Notes: generated by a model not told the origin, from the sequence alone. DNA of 37,233 bases from Thermoplasmatota archaeon (GCA_016930135.1 JAFGHM010000005.1:1-37233), one strand, 5' to 3'. Positions 8,672-18,320 are shown, counted from the first letter of the stretch. Numbers and translations: made by a program.

Positions 8672-10135
8672 TCAGTCTGATATCCCGGCCTCTGAGACCA
8701 TGAAGACGGCCTCTGCCTCAGGCAGGTTCGGGGAGTCAATCAACCTGGCGATCCTCTTCCCTCCCTTGCTCTTCCGGAGGTAGATCCTGAATGTCGCAGT
8801 GTGGCCGACTATGTGCCCTCCTATCGGCCTGGTGGGGTCACCGAAGAACGCGTCTGGCTTCGCGGCGACCTGGTTCGTGACGGCTATGACCGCGTTGTGC
8901 AGGTCGCCGAACCTCAGAAGGTCGTGCATGTGCTTGTTCAGCATCTGCTGCCTCTCCGCGAGGGCGCCCCTGCCTATGTACTCGGCCCTGAAGTGGGCAG
9001 TCAGCGAATCGACGACCAAAAGGCGCACCGGGATCTCCCTGGCCATCTCCAGGGCCTTGTCGACCAGGAGCGTCTGGTGGTGGCTATTGAACGCGCGCGC
9101 GACATGTATCTTCTTGAGCACCTCCTCGGGGTCGAGGTCCTTCGCCTCCGCCATCTGGGTTATCCTCTCCGGCCTGAAGGTCTGCTCCGTGTCTATCATG
9201 ATGGTCTCGCCCTCCAGGCCGCCATCCTCCTTGGGCATCGTACAGTTGACCGCGAGCTGGTGACAGAGCTGCGTGTTGTGCAGTACCGTCGGCAGGTTGC
9301 CCCCTACATAAGAGTGCGTCTTCGGCACGACTAGGTCGTACACGAAGTCGTTGTAGACGAACGGTCTGACAGACCTGACCTCGTCCCAGGCCAGTGAGTC
9401 CTTCCGCTCAGAATACCTCGGGTCTTCGTAGCAGTCCTTGCTCATCGGCACAGCGACGTGGTCTCCTGGCTTGAGAGACCAGGCAGGTGTCCAAGCGATA
9501 TCTGAGTCACGCATGGTGAACAGCTTGTGCGGGCCCGTGAGCTCCAGAACCCGACCTCCTCCGGTGACTAACTCGTACAGCTGTGACACGCGTTCCTTGT
9601 AGATCGCAGCGGTGGGCGTCCTGGTGAGCACGCCCTCGTTCAGGCTTGGGACTGAGACGCCCTCGAGCGCCACTATTTGCCCGGCATCAAAGGGGACCGC
9701 TCGTCCCTCACCGAACCTACCGTACAGCTTCTCGATCGTCTCGGTGCGTGAAGTCCCGTCCCTGAAATAGACCAGGTCGGTCCTTGCGGACACGCACTTG
9801 CCGGAGCCGAACTCGCCGAAGAACTCGCTGATCGCACGGGTCTCGAAGCCTCCCCCCATGAGCTCGTCCAGGGACTTGGACCCTGACGTGAGTTTCGCGA
9901 CGCTCTTCCTCCTCTCGAGGATGACGTCACCGGTCTCGAAGCCCCCAACATCCGCAGCCTTCTTCGCCGCCGCTATGATTTTCGCGGCTGTCGCCTCGCC
10001 TATCTCTGCGACCTCCGCAAGGTTCCTGGGCGAGTCGACAGCGATCATCATCAGGTCGTTGTATCCCGCCTCTCTGAGCTTCTCGGCTATGGCGGGACCG
10101 ACACCTGGGAGCTTCTCGATATCCTCCTCGGACAT
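8672..10135 (-). CDS. radA: DNA repair and recombination protein RadA, intein-containing
   Basis: HhH N-terminus ([17 protein letters not shown]), [17 protein letters not shown] split Walker [52 protein letters not shown]. Confidence 0.95.
   Translation of the reverse strand: MSEEDIEKLPGVGPAIAEKLREAGYNDLMMIAVDSPRNLAEVAEIGEATAAKIIAAAKKAADVGGFETGDVILERRKSVAKLTSGSKSLDELMGGGFETRAISEFFGEFGSGKCVSARTDLVYFRDGTSRTETIEKLYGRFGEGRAVPFDAGQIVALEGVSVPSLNEGVLTRTPTAAIYKERVSQLYELVTGGGRVLELTGPHKLFTMRDSDIAWTPAWSLKPGDHVAVPMSKDCYEDPRYSERKDSLAWDEVRSVRPFVYNDFVYDLVVPKTHSYVGGNLPTVLHNTQLCHQLAVNCTMPKEDGGLEGETIMIDTEQTFRPERITQMAEAKDLDPEEVLKKIHVARAFNSHHQTLLVDKALEMAREIPVRLLVVDSLTAHFRAEYIGRGALAERQQMLNKHMHDLLRFGDLHNAVIAVTNQVAAKPDAFFGDPTRPIGGHIVGHTATFRIYLRKSKGGKRIARLIDSPNLPEAEAVFMVSEAGISD
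9275..9796 (-). other. RadA mini-intein (~174 aa)
   Basis: Starts [11 protein letters not shown], block [12 protein letters not shown], ends [22 protein letters not shown] followed by T+1; extein halves fuse to GEFGSGKTQLCHQL. Confidence 0.92.
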
Positions 10136-10293
10136 ATGCTCGCACCTGCCCGTCTCCAAACCCCTGGGACAGCATATAAGGGTATTGATTGGAGGTATCC
10201 GAAAGTGGTGGGGCCTGCACCTGGCCAGCGGTTGCGGCCGAAAGAGCGCGCCCACCAAAAGGTATTAAGCAGACCTCGCTTTTCGAGGACCAG

Positions 10294-11064
10294 ATGGCCA
10301 AGAAGAGAAAGAAGACGAAGGCCGAGAAGGAAGAGTACGAGTTCCGGCCGCCGGACTTCGACGAGAAGGAGTTCCTCAAGAAGGAGATGAAGGACACCAA
10401 GACTCTCATCTGGACGGTGCTCTACGCGGTCCTGTTCGGCATCATCGCGGGCTTGTTGATGCTTGCGAGCGAGGACCTGCTCGGAGTCGCGTTCATGGTG
10501 GGGATAGCCGGCATCGTGAGCCTGAAGTACTTCTATCCGCTGATCAAGGTCGACATCACGTCCTTCCAGAAGAAGAACTGGTTGGGGAACATAGCGACCT
10601 TCTTCTTCACATTCCTGGCGATCTGGGTGTTGTTGCTCAATGTGCCGATATCGGACCACGCCAAGCCGGCCGTCGAGAACGTGATAATCTGGGTCTCTGA
10701 CGGCACAACGGCCAGAGGCATGGAGTACAAGCACATTCCGACGCAGGGTATCTACGGCTGGGTGCCCTTGAACTCCTCTGACACCCTGGAGACGATGATA
10801 AGCGTCTCTGCTGGCGCGACGATCAACATCACCGCCAAGGTGACCGACAATGGGAACCTGCAGTCGGTGGTCATCCAAGTCACCACTTCTGGAGACCCGT
10901 TGACGTCTTCCATGCTTGGAGAGGAGGAGTACAGGTTCGGTTTCCAAGTCAACAGTGGCGAGCTGAGCGCGTCCTCCGGGCTCACGTTCACGATCACCGC
11001 GACCGACAAATCGGGGAACGACTTAACCTGGCGTCCTGAACGCGCCGCCCCGGTCGCACCCTGA
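10294..11064 (+). CDS. Membrane protein of unknown function (3 TM plus extracytoplasmic beta domain)
   Basis: MAKKRKKTKAEKEEYE... charged N-terminus, TM helices, then beta-rich domain. Confidence 0.7.
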   Translation: MAKKRKKTKAEKEEYEFRPPDFDEKEFLKKEMKDTKTLIWTVLYAVLFGIIAGLLMLASEDLLGVAFMVGIAGIVSLKYFYPLIKVDITSFQKKNWLGNIATFFFTFLAIWVLLLNVPISDHAKPAVENVIIWVSDGTTARGMEYKHIPTQGIYGWVPLNSSDTLETMISVSAGATINITAKVTDNGNLQSVVIQVTTSGDPLTSSMLGEEEYRFGFQVNSGELSASSGLTFTITATDKSGNDLTWRPERAAPVAP

Positions 11065-11080
11065 GCCTCTGAAGTCCAGC

Positions 11081-12424
11081 TCATCTCTCCCAGGGCATGC
11101 GCGAGTCGAAATGGTGCGTAAGCGCCTCCAAGTGTTGCTTCTTGAGCAGATCGGAGCCGCTCACGACCTCGAACTTTCCCTGTTCCTTAACGTCCTTACC
11201 CAGAGGTATCTCCCTGAGCATCTCCCTCACCAGGTCGTCGCCCCTGAGCCACCGACGCTCCCTCATCACATACCATCGGCCGTCCTCGACGTATGGGGCT
11301 GAAACGCCTCCCGCCCTCCACTTCGCGAGGAACTCGTCCACGTTCTCCGACCTGACAGGCGGGCCTCTGTGCTTCCTCGTCTTCGGCAGAGCCATGGACG
11401 CGAGCTCGACCGTCAGGTGCGTGAGCGAATCGACATGTATCGATGTCTTCTCGGTCTCGAACTCCTCCCGCTCGAGGAGCGCCGTGACCGCGGATAGCGA
11501 CTTCCTCAGCTGAGGGTACACGACATCGTCTATGAGGTCCAGATTGGGGAAGACGATCGAGATCATGTTGTCGAGGCGTTTCCCAGCGACCTTTCTTATC
11601 TCCTCTGAGGACATCGCGCGCCTCTCGTCGGGGAAGAAGAACTTGGTGCTCGGGCGACGGAGGTACTCCCTCGAGGCCAGCACGAACCTGACGAGCGTGT
11701 CTGACGAGACGGCGGAGGCAACGTTCCTCGTTGGGTCGACCGGGTCGACGAAGGTCAACGGCTCGGGGAACTCCTTGCCCGGATGACCTGGAAGCTCCAG
11801 GGCCTCGCCGACCTTCCAATCTCTGGCCGCTTCCAGCACTTTCTTGAACGAGCCGAAGCGCATGACCAGGAGCTCGCAAAGGTATCCTGAGAAGCCCTGA
11901 ACCTTCGCCTCCGCACCGTAGCACTCGGTGCCCTTCATGAAGCGCTTGAGCAGCCTGACCTGGTCAGCCAGGCCCTTCTCTAGGTTCTTCCTGACGAACT
12001 CCGTATGGAATGGCGTTCTGTCGACCGCGCTCAACTTCTTGCGCGTGTCCCTGATCCGGAACGCGGGCACGAGGTCCACCTGGAATCCCCTGAAATCGCC
12101 CCTGACGTAGGGATGCTGGGCGTAGTGCTCCCGCCCACCTATGATCTTCCTGCCTATCTCCAGGCCTGCGTTCCTGAGTTCCTCCACGGCTGTGCTCTCT
12201 GGGAACAGCATGAAGAGGTCGATGTCCGGGCCCTTGAGATGAGTGCCCTTTGCGACGGACCCCACGAGCATCGGCTCGACATGCGCCTTGATCTTCCTGC
12301 TCGTGGAGACGACCTTCTTGGACAGCTCCTCGGCGACTGCGAGGACCTTCCGGTCCTCCGCTGCCGTCGGCTTGATCCTTGCTAGAACCTCGGCCTCGAT
12401 GGACATGCTCACTGCCACATGCAC
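11081..12424 (-). CDS. cca: Archaeal class-I CCA-adding enzyme (tRNA nucleotidyltransferase)
   Basis: MLVGSVAKGTHLKGPDIDLFMLFP nucleotidyltransferase motif; GREHYAQHPYVRG; ~447 aa. Confidence 0.93.
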   Translation of the reverse strand: MHVAVSMSIEAEVLARIKPTAAEDRKVLAVAEELSKKVVSTSRKIKAHVEPMLVGSVAKGTHLKGPDIDLFMLFPESTAVEELRNAGLEIGRKIIGGREHYAQHPYVRGDFRGFQVDLVPAFRIRDTRKKLSAVDRTPFHTEFVRKNLEKGLADQVRLLKRFMKGTECYGAEAKVQGFSGYLCELLVMRFGSFKKVLEAARDWKVGEALELPGHPGKEFPEPLTFVDPVDPTRNVASAVSSDTLVRFVLASREYLRRPSTKFFFPDERRAMSSEEIRKVAGKRLDNMISIVFPNLDLIDDVVYPQLRKSLSAVTALLEREEFETEKTSIHVDSLTHLTVELASMALPKTRKHRGPPVRSENVDEFLAKWRAGGVSAPYVEDGRWYVMRERRWLRGDDLVREMLREIPLGKDVKEQGKFEVVSGSDLLKKQHLEALTHHFDSRMPWER

Positions 12425-12486
12425 GGATGTTACGGAGACCTAATAAAGAAGATTGTGGGGCAGGGACGAGCGTTCGCGAGAAAATA

Positions 12487-12567
12487 GTGTCTGAGAGGTC
12501 GGCGTGGTGGGGATTGTTAAAATCTTGTCTTTCTTAGGAGGAAAGTTGAGCCGCCGACCTAAGACAC
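12487..12567 (-). ncRNA. Candidate structured small RNA (strand tentative)
   Basis: Terminal stem GTGTCT-AGGTCGGCG / CGCCGACCT-AGACAC, inner hairpin CTTTC-loop-GAAAG, minus-strand TATA-like ctaaatag ~27 nt upstream, T-rich TATTTTC immediately downstream. Confidence 0.5.
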
Positions 12568-12643
12568 CGAGAATACCTTACCTGCATGTTCTATTTAGGC
12601 GTTTCCAGCATACCCCGCGAAGTCGGACCCAGGAGTCCGATAT

Positions 12644-13000
12644 CTACATCCCGTGGCGCATGATTTCGGAGTAGAAGTTCGAATAGCGTATGCTGTCCTC
12701 GATGTCCTTCAGTGCGACCTCGTCCGTCAAAGAGACGCTCACGAGTTCGGTGCTAGTGCCTGCCATGAAGAGCATCACGAGCACCTTGTCACCCGAGCTC
12801 ATTTCGGCGATGTAGAAATCCGACATAGGGGAAGAGTATATCCTAGACCGCTTCACCCCGAGCCTGCTCTCTGCATCCTCGAGAAGAGGCGTGAGCCCGC
12901 CTGGAGCGTGCTGCGTTCTGACAAGTGCGAGAGTCATGTCATGGGCACTCATGTGGGCCTTTATGCGCAGGAACTCCGACTCGGCGAGCGTATCTGCCAT
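12644..13000 (-). CDS. Hypothetical protein
   Basis: ~118 aa from MADTLAESEFLRIKAHMS; no family recognised. Confidence 0.55.
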   Translation of the reverse strand: MADTLAESEFLRIKAHMSAHDMTLALVRTQHAPGGLTPLLEDAESRLGVKRSRIYSSPMSDFYIAEMSSGDKVLVMLFMAGTSTELVSVSLTDEVALKDIEDSIRYSNFYSEIMRHGM

Positions 13001-13131
13001 GTGACCCCTCCAGAAACCCGGGCTTAGATAACGGTTGCGCAATAGCTGTGCTTTCACTCGAACCGACGGTTCCACTGCGCGCAGCCATGAACGTTTATTA
13101 CGCCGCAGGATGATTGCGTCACAGAAGTGGG

Positions 13132-13287
13132 ATGGGACGCATGTGCACCGAGAAGGACTGTGACATATTCAGAGGGAAACTCTTGGCCTGCGACGGTTGC
13201 GAACGCATGAGAGAGAAGGTGGCCAATGGGCCCCGCGAAGCCGCGCCTGGCGCAGTCAGATGCCCGAAGCCGGCCGAGATGCCCTGA
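13132..13287 (+). CDS. 51-aa Cys-rich small protein (not in ORF track)
   Basis: MGRMCTEKDCDIFRGKLLACDGCERMREKVANGPREAAPGAVRCPKPAEMP; TATA-like gtttatta upstream. Confidence 0.45.
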   Translation: MGRMCTEKDCDIFRGKLLACDGCERMREKVANGPREAAPGAVRCPKPAEMP

Positions 13288-14106
13288 TCACTTCCCGGGT
13301 TTCTTTATCCTGTCGGTGACCGCGACAGAGTCCTTTCTCAGATCCAACATCATGAAGTCCCGGGCGGCAACGGTCTTCACGCCCGACCTCTCCTCAATCC
13401 ACTTGGCCTGCGTCTCCGGGTTCTCCTGTATCAAGCGCATGCCGAAGTGGGTTATCACAGCGAGCTCGGGCTTCACCTTCTCTATCAGATACCCCGCGTC
13501 CTCCGTGCTGAGGTGGTGCGGTATCCTCTGCCCGAGCGGGCGGGTGACACATGCGATCATGACTCTGCAGTTCCTGTGCGCCTTGATGACCTGTTCTACG
13601 AGCTGCGTGTCGGAGACGTAGGACACGAGGCCGGCAGTCGTCAGTATCCTGAATCCTACCGAGCTTGTGTCGGAGTGCGCAGACGGCGTCGCCGATATCT
13701 CGTAGGGCTTGATGCTGACCTTGTTGAAAGGATGCATGACCTTGACCACCTTGGGCTTCGCGAGGTGGTAGTCCGATATCGCGGGGCCGAAGTCGCCGTT
13801 GCCCTCGATGACGCTTTGGCTGCCAAGGAGTATGCCCTGTCTTCTGGTGCCACCCTCCGTCATGGCCTCTATTAATATCTCTGCATCAAGATAATGGTCG
13901 GGGTGGCAGTGGGAGATCAGTATCGCGTCCGTCGTGACCGGGTCGATGCCCACCGAACGCATCCTGACGAGCGCTCCAGGTCCGGGGTCCACATGAAGGT
14001 TCCTTCCGTCCTCGAAGTATATCCCGCCCGTCGCCCGGGCTTGGTATATGGTCGCGAATCTGCCCCCACCAGTTCCGAGAAAAGTTATCCTAGCCATGCC
14101 TGCCAA
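13288..14106 (-). CDS. MBL-fold metallohydrolase
   Basis: ITFLGTGGGRF, SHCHPDHYLD, AVITHFGMRLI. Confidence 0.85.
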   Translation of the reverse strand: MAGMARITFLGTGGGRFATIYQARATGGIYFEDGRNLHVDPGPGALVRMRSVGIDPVTTDAILISHCHPDHYLDAEILIEAMTEGGTRRQGILLGSQSVIEGNGDFGPAISDYHLAKPKVVKVMHPFNKVSIKPYEISATPSAHSDTSSVGFRILTTAGLVSYVSDTQLVEQVIKAHRNCRVMIACVTRPLGQRIPHHLSTEDAGYLIEKVKPELAVITHFGMRLIQENPETQAKWIEERSGVKTVAARDFMMLDLRKDSVAVTDRIKKPGK

Positions 14107-14158
14107 ACCTTAATGACAGGTGCCCTTAATACCCTTCCGGAGCCAGGAGGGGGCGGAC

Positions 14159-15451
14159 TTGAGCATTCTCATCAAGAACGGCCTCGTAGTCACCCAGAAC
14201 TGGAAGCGTGAGGTTCTCAAGGGCGATGTGCTCGTCGACGGAGGCAAGATCGCCGCCGTCGGGCACGTCAAGAGCAGGCCCGATGAGGTCGTGGACGCTT
14301 CGGGGTGCATCGTCATCCCCGGCCTCATCAACTGCCACACCCATGTCGCTATGACGCTCATGAGGAGCGTCGCGGATGATGTCGGGCTCGAGGGCTTCCT
14401 GGAGAAGACCTTCGCCATAGACTCGAAGAGGATACCGGAGGACATAGAGGTCGGAGCGGCCCTCGGATGCCTCGAGATGGCGAGGTCGGGCACCACGACT
14501 TTCTTGGACCTCTACTACTCCGAGGACGCGATAGCGAAGAGCGCGGAGGAGGGCGGCCTGAGGGCGTACCTTGGCTGGGCGGTGCTGGACGAGGAGCTGA
14601 CGACCCAGAAGGGCAAGCCGATCAAGAATTGCGAGGCGTTCGTCAAAGCGTACAAGGGCAAGCCGCTGGTCAAGCCCGTGGTCGCTCCGCAGGGCGTGTA
14701 CGTGTGCGGCAGAGAGACCCTCGCCCAGGCAAAAGAGCTCGCCGCGAGGGAGGGCACATTCTGCCACTATCACCTGTCCGAGACAAGGTACGAGGTCTAC
14801 GAGCACCAGAGGAAGACCGGGAAGAGACCGGTCGAATACCTCGCAGACATCGGGTTCCTGTCGAAGGGCGACGTGGCCGCGCACGGCGTCTGGCTCACGA
14901 TGAGCGAGGTCAGGCAGCTCGCGAACGCAGGAGTGGCCGTGGCCCACTGCCCCACATCCAACATGAAGCTCGCGAGCGGAGGCGTCGCGCCCTTGCCGGA
15001 GATGTTCGCCGAGGGCGTGACGGTCGGCTTGGGCACAGACGGTTGCTCAAGCAACAACGGCCTCGACATGTTCCTCGAGATGAAGTTCTGTTCCCTTCTG
15101 CACAAGTCGCACAGGTGGGACGCCTCGGTCCTCAACGCGCAGAAGTGCCTTGACCTGGCCACGATCGACGGGGCCAAATGCCTCGGCGCTGAGAAGCAGC
15201 TGGGGTCGATAGAGGTCGGTAAGAAGGCGGACCTGGTCGTCATCGACTGCAACACCCCTGCGATGACGCCGACCACGCCTGAGAATGCTGTCGCAAACCT
15301 GATCTACGCGGGACCGAGCCACTCAGTCAGAGACACGATGGTCGAAGGCAGATTCGTCATAAGCAACTGGAAGGCGACCACCGTCGACGAGAAGAAGCTC
15401 CTCAGAAAGGCCCAGGATGCCGCGGCCGCATTGATGTCGAAGGCGCGATGA
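14159..15451 (+). CDS. Amidohydrolase, S-adenosylhomocysteine/5'-methylthioadenosine deaminase-like
   Basis: VIPGLINCHTHVAMTLMRS, HYHLSETRYEV, GLGTDGCSSNNGLDMF; TTG start after GGAGG. Confidence 0.85.
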   Translation: MSILIKNGLVVTQNWKREVLKGDVLVDGGKIAAVGHVKSRPDEVVDASGCIVIPGLINCHTHVAMTLMRSVADDVGLEGFLEKTFAIDSKRIPEDIEVGAALGCLEMARSGTTTFLDLYYSEDAIAKSAEEGGLRAYLGWAVLDEELTTQKGKPIKNCEAFVKAYKGKPLVKPVVAPQGVYVCGRETLAQAKELAAREGTFCHYHLSETRYEVYEHQRKTGKRPVEYLADIGFLSKGDVAAHGVWLTMSEVRQLANAGVAVAHCPTSNMKLASGGVAPLPEMFAEGVTVGLGTDGCSSNNGLDMFLEMKFCSLLHKSHRWDASVLNAQKCLDLATIDGAKCLGAEKQLGSIEVGKKADLVVIDCNTPAMTPTTPENAVANLIYAGPSHSVRDTMVEGRFVISNWKATTVDEKKLLRKAQDAAAALMSKAR

Positions 15452-15572
15452 AGCCAGGAGCACTCTGGCCAAGCCGGGCTCTCGGCCCAACGAGCGCCTT
15501 CTCAGACGGTTGAAAACACATCACAGAAACAGGGATAAGGGGTTTGAGGGTTTTCCTCTTCCGAGCAGGAAC

Positions 15573-16670
15573 CTACTCCTTCTTCTCGGTCTTCTGCGAC
15601 AGCTTGGCGATCTCCTCGGCCTCTATCCTGTCGGCCTCCATCGCCTTCTCGAGCTGCTTCAACTCCGCGTGCAGTTCCTCCGGGGTGGGGATCGGCCCCA
15701 GGATCTCGTCCGCCTTCCCGACTGCGCGCTCGATGTCCTCCGGCTTCGTTACATCCCTCTGGGGAGTCAGCCTACCCACGCCGAGGTACTCGCTCGCGCC
15801 CTCGATCAGCTTCGTGAGCTCGAACGGGAAGATGATCTTCGTGGCCTGGCCGTCGCCGATGGACTTCATCGTGTCGAGCGACAGGACCGTCAGGGCCTTC
15901 GAGTCCAGCGGGCTCGCGCCGACACTGAGTATGCGAAGCTTCTGCGCATCGCCCTGAGACCGCAGGATGATGGCGAGCCTCTCGCCCTCGGCCTCCAGTA
16001 TCTTGGCCTGTCTCAGCCCCTCGGCCGCGAGGATCCTGGCCCTCTTCTCTCCCTCGGCGTTCAGGATGGCTGCCCTCTTGGACCCGTCGGCCTTGAGGAT
16101 CGCGGCTCTCCTCAGCCTCTCGGCCGAGGTCTGCTCCTCCATCGAGTCCTTGACCTTGCCCGCCGGGTCGACCTCCCTGATCTCGACGCCCTCGACCTTG
16201 ACGCCCCACTTGTCTGTGGCCTCGTCGAGCACATCCCTCAGGTGGAGGTTGATCTTCTGCCTGTTTGACAGGATCTCGTCGAGCTCCATGTCGCCGATGA
16301 TGGACCTCAGGGTTGTCTGCGCGAGGTAGATGGTCGCGGTCCTGTAGTTCGTGACCTGGAAGAAGGCCTTCTTCGGGTCGATAACCTTGATGTATATGAT
16401 CGCGTCCACGTTCGTGGGCGAGTTGTCCTTGGTGATGACCTCCTGCCTGGGAACATCGAGCACCTGAGTCCTGAGGTCTATCTTCACGACCTCGTTTATC
16501 ATCGGGGCGACGAGGTTGAACCCCTGATCGAGAATCCTCACATACCTCCCGAGCCGCATGTATATGGCCTGCTCGTAGGGCCTCACGATCTTGATCCCGC
16601 TGGACATCACGGCAAGGATGACGATTATGCCCAGGACTACCAGCGCTACTATCGCACTTGCACTTACCAT
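15573..16670 (-). CDS. SPFH/stomatin/prohibitin-family protein
   Basis: IVRPYEQAIYMRLGRYVRILDQGFNLVAPM, DVPRQEVITKDN, Ala/Glu-rich coiled coil. Confidence 0.92.
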   Translation of the reverse strand: MVSASAIVALVVLGIIVILAVMSSGIKIVRPYEQAIYMRLGRYVRILDQGFNLVAPMINEVVKIDLRTQVLDVPRQEVITKDNSPTNVDAIIYIKVIDPKKAFFQVTNYRTATIYLAQTTLRSIIGDMELDEILSNRQKINLHLRDVLDEATDKWGVKVEGVEIREVDPAGKVKDSMEEQTSAERLRRAAILKADGSKRAAILNAEGEKRARILAAEGLRQAKILEAEGERLAIILRSQGDAQKLRILSVGASPLDSKALTVLSLDTMKSIGDGQATKIIFPFELTKLIEGASEYLGVGRLTPQRDVTKPEDIERAVGKADEILGPIPTPEELHAELKQLEKAMEADRIEAEEIAKLSQKTEKKE

Positions 16671-16723
16671 ATCTCTCCCTCCTCCTTCACATACGACGCC
16701 GAAGGCCTAAGGCCCAGTGGGCC

Positions 16724-17176
16724 TCACTGTACCTCCTCGACGGTTACATGCACGCCCTCGCTGGCGACCACTTTCACAGGCGTTCCGGCCGGCAACGCCT
16801 TGTCGGCGGTGGCGCTCCAGGTGTCGTGATCTATCCTGACCTTGCCCTTGAGGCTGTTCGGGACCACCTCGATCTCGACGACGCCAATCTGACCGACCAG
16901 GGAGGACGCCACGGTGGTCTCAGGCGGCGCCGGGGGCGCCAGCTTCTGGTACATCTTCATCGAGACGTAGGTCATCGGTATGACGATGAGGCCCGCGACC
17001 ACGGGCGACCACCAGCTGAGGAGCACTTCAGGGGCGATGATCCCTATGGTCCCCAGGACCATGAGGACCGTCGCCGGAACTAGTATGAACGCGCCCGGGG
17101 ACGAGGCCTCAGCTAGCAGCATCAGAAAGCCGATTATCAGGAACGCGAGTCCTAGCTCGAAACCCCCCAGAGCCAT
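16724..17176 (-). CDS. NfeD-like membrane protein
   Basis: TM segments plus C-terminal OB-like domain (GQIGVVEIEVVPNSLKGKVRIDHDTWSATADKALPAGTPVKVV); start chosen as MALGG because CCATATATATGG lies at the longer ORF start. Confidence 0.8.
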   Translation of the reverse strand: MALGGFELGLAFLIIGFLMLLAEASSPGAFILVPATVLMVLGTIGIIAPEVLLSWWSPVVAGLIVIPMTYVSMKMYQKLAPPAPPETTVASSLVGQIGVVEIEVVPNSLKGKVRIDHDTWSATADKALPAGTPVKVVASEGVHVTVEEVQ

Positions 17177-17296
17177 GGATGACGCTACCGCCATGTCCAT
17201 ATATATGGTTTATGACGGAGTGCCCTGCATGGCCAGGCCCTGAAGGGGAATCGAAACAAGAGAACGAGAACGACGCATCCAAGAGGTATCGCGGGC

Positions 17297-17674
17297 CTAT
17301 CGGATCCTCATCCTCGCTATGTGGTAGCACCAGAGGCCATGCTTCCGGAGGGCCTCGTTCGTGCTGTTCAATGTGATCCTCTCCGGCTCCGTCCTGTGCG
17401 TGAGCACGTCCTCGATGGGATATCCGAGGAAGTCCGACAGCTTGAGCAGCTTCTCGAACGGGAAGGGCTGCTCTCCCACCAGGATCTGCCTGACACTCCA
17501 TCCGGGATGGATCCTCGACCGATAGCCGAGTTCACGCGCCAGCCGGTTTATGCTGCCGGCCTTCTCCATGCCGTTCTTGATGAACTCCACCCGGAATGTC
17601 GATTCCAACCAGACCCTCTTGTCCGTGTTGTGGCCCCTGAAGGGCCTTCCATAGTACCAGTGGTCAGAGCCCAT
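17297..17674 (-). CDS. Putative HTH DNA-binding protein
   Basis: SINRLARELGYRSRIHPGWSVRQILVGEQPFPFEKLLKLSDFLGYPIEDVL resembles HTH; TATA-like atatatat ~28 nt upstream. Confidence 0.6.
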   Translation of the reverse strand: MGSDHWYYGRPFRGHNTDKRVWLESTFRVEFIKNGMEKAGSINRLARELGYRSRIHPGWSVRQILVGEQPFPFEKLLKLSDFLGYPIEDVLTHRTEPERITLNSTNEALRKHGLWCYHIARMRIR

Positions 17675-17732
17675 GTATGAGAGGCAACATTGCAAAACGT
17701 GGATATATATCTCTTGCTATGCGACGCGAGGG

Positions 17733-17814
17733 CAGCGATGGTATGTACCATCGCTGTAAGAGGCTTCCATCGAATGGCATTCGAAGCGTCACCGGGAAGC
17801 GGATAACTGTTATC
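17733..17814. promoter_or_regulatory. Three successive palindromes in a divergent intergenic region
   Basis: CAGCGATGGTA-TG-TACCATCGCTG (17733-17756), TCGAATG-G-CATTCGA (17770-17784), GATAAC-T-GTTATC (17802-17814). Confidence 0.6.
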
Positions 17815-17849
17815 GATTTTGACAACATTACACGACTTGGAGGTTGCAG

Positions 17850-18272
17850 ATGTCAACCGAGCGCGACAGAATCTCTTTGAGGACGGCTGCGAAGGATGAG
17901 ATCATAGATGTGACGGCGAAGGTGCAGGAGGTAGTCACCAGGTCCAAGGTCAAGGAGGGCCTTGCGTGCGTGTTCGTGGTGGGCTCGACCGCGGCCGTGA
18001 CGACCGTGGAGCACGAACCCGGCCTCGTCGCGGACATGCAGGAGGCTATGGACAGGCTCTACCCCAAGGAGGCTGACTACAAGCATCACAGGCGATGGGG
18101 GGACGGCAACGGGCACTCGCACATCAGGGCGTCCTTCGTGGGGCCCTCCCTGACCGTGCCGGTCGCGGACGGGAGGCTGCTGCTGGGCACCTGGCAGCAG
18201 ATCGTATTCATGGAGTTCGACAACAAGCCGAGAACGAGGGAGTTGGCGGTCCAGGTGGTCGGAGAGGGCTGA
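17850..18272 (+). CDS. YjbQ/UPF0047 family protein
   Basis: GLACVFVVGSTAAVTTVEHEPGL, GDGNGHSHIRASFVGPSLTVPV, LGTWQQIVFMEFDN. Confidence 0.92.
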   Translation: MSTERDRISLRTAAKDEIIDVTAKVQEVVTRSKVKEGLACVFVVGSTAAVTTVEHEPGLVADMQEAMDRLYPKEADYKHHRRWGDGNGHSHIRASFVGPSLTVPVADGRLLLGTWQQIVFMEFDNKPRTRELAVQVVGEG

Positions 18273-18320
18273 CTAGCTAGGGCGCAAGGATATTATAGTC
18301 TGCGCCATTGGCCTGTCAAG

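Noticed and set aside
9275-9796. Insertion of an unrelated domain or frameshift in radA
   Set aside because: Reading frame is continuous and insert boundaries carry intein splice residues, so intein is the better explanation.
10136-10258. N-terminal extension of the RadA ORF
   Set aside because: RadA starts at [13 protein letters not shown]; the upstream part reads through the promoter region.
12489-12500. CTGAGA as a TPP riboswitch (THI box) signature
   Set aside because: The motif lies outside the main stem and the other conserved TPP aptamer elements are missing.
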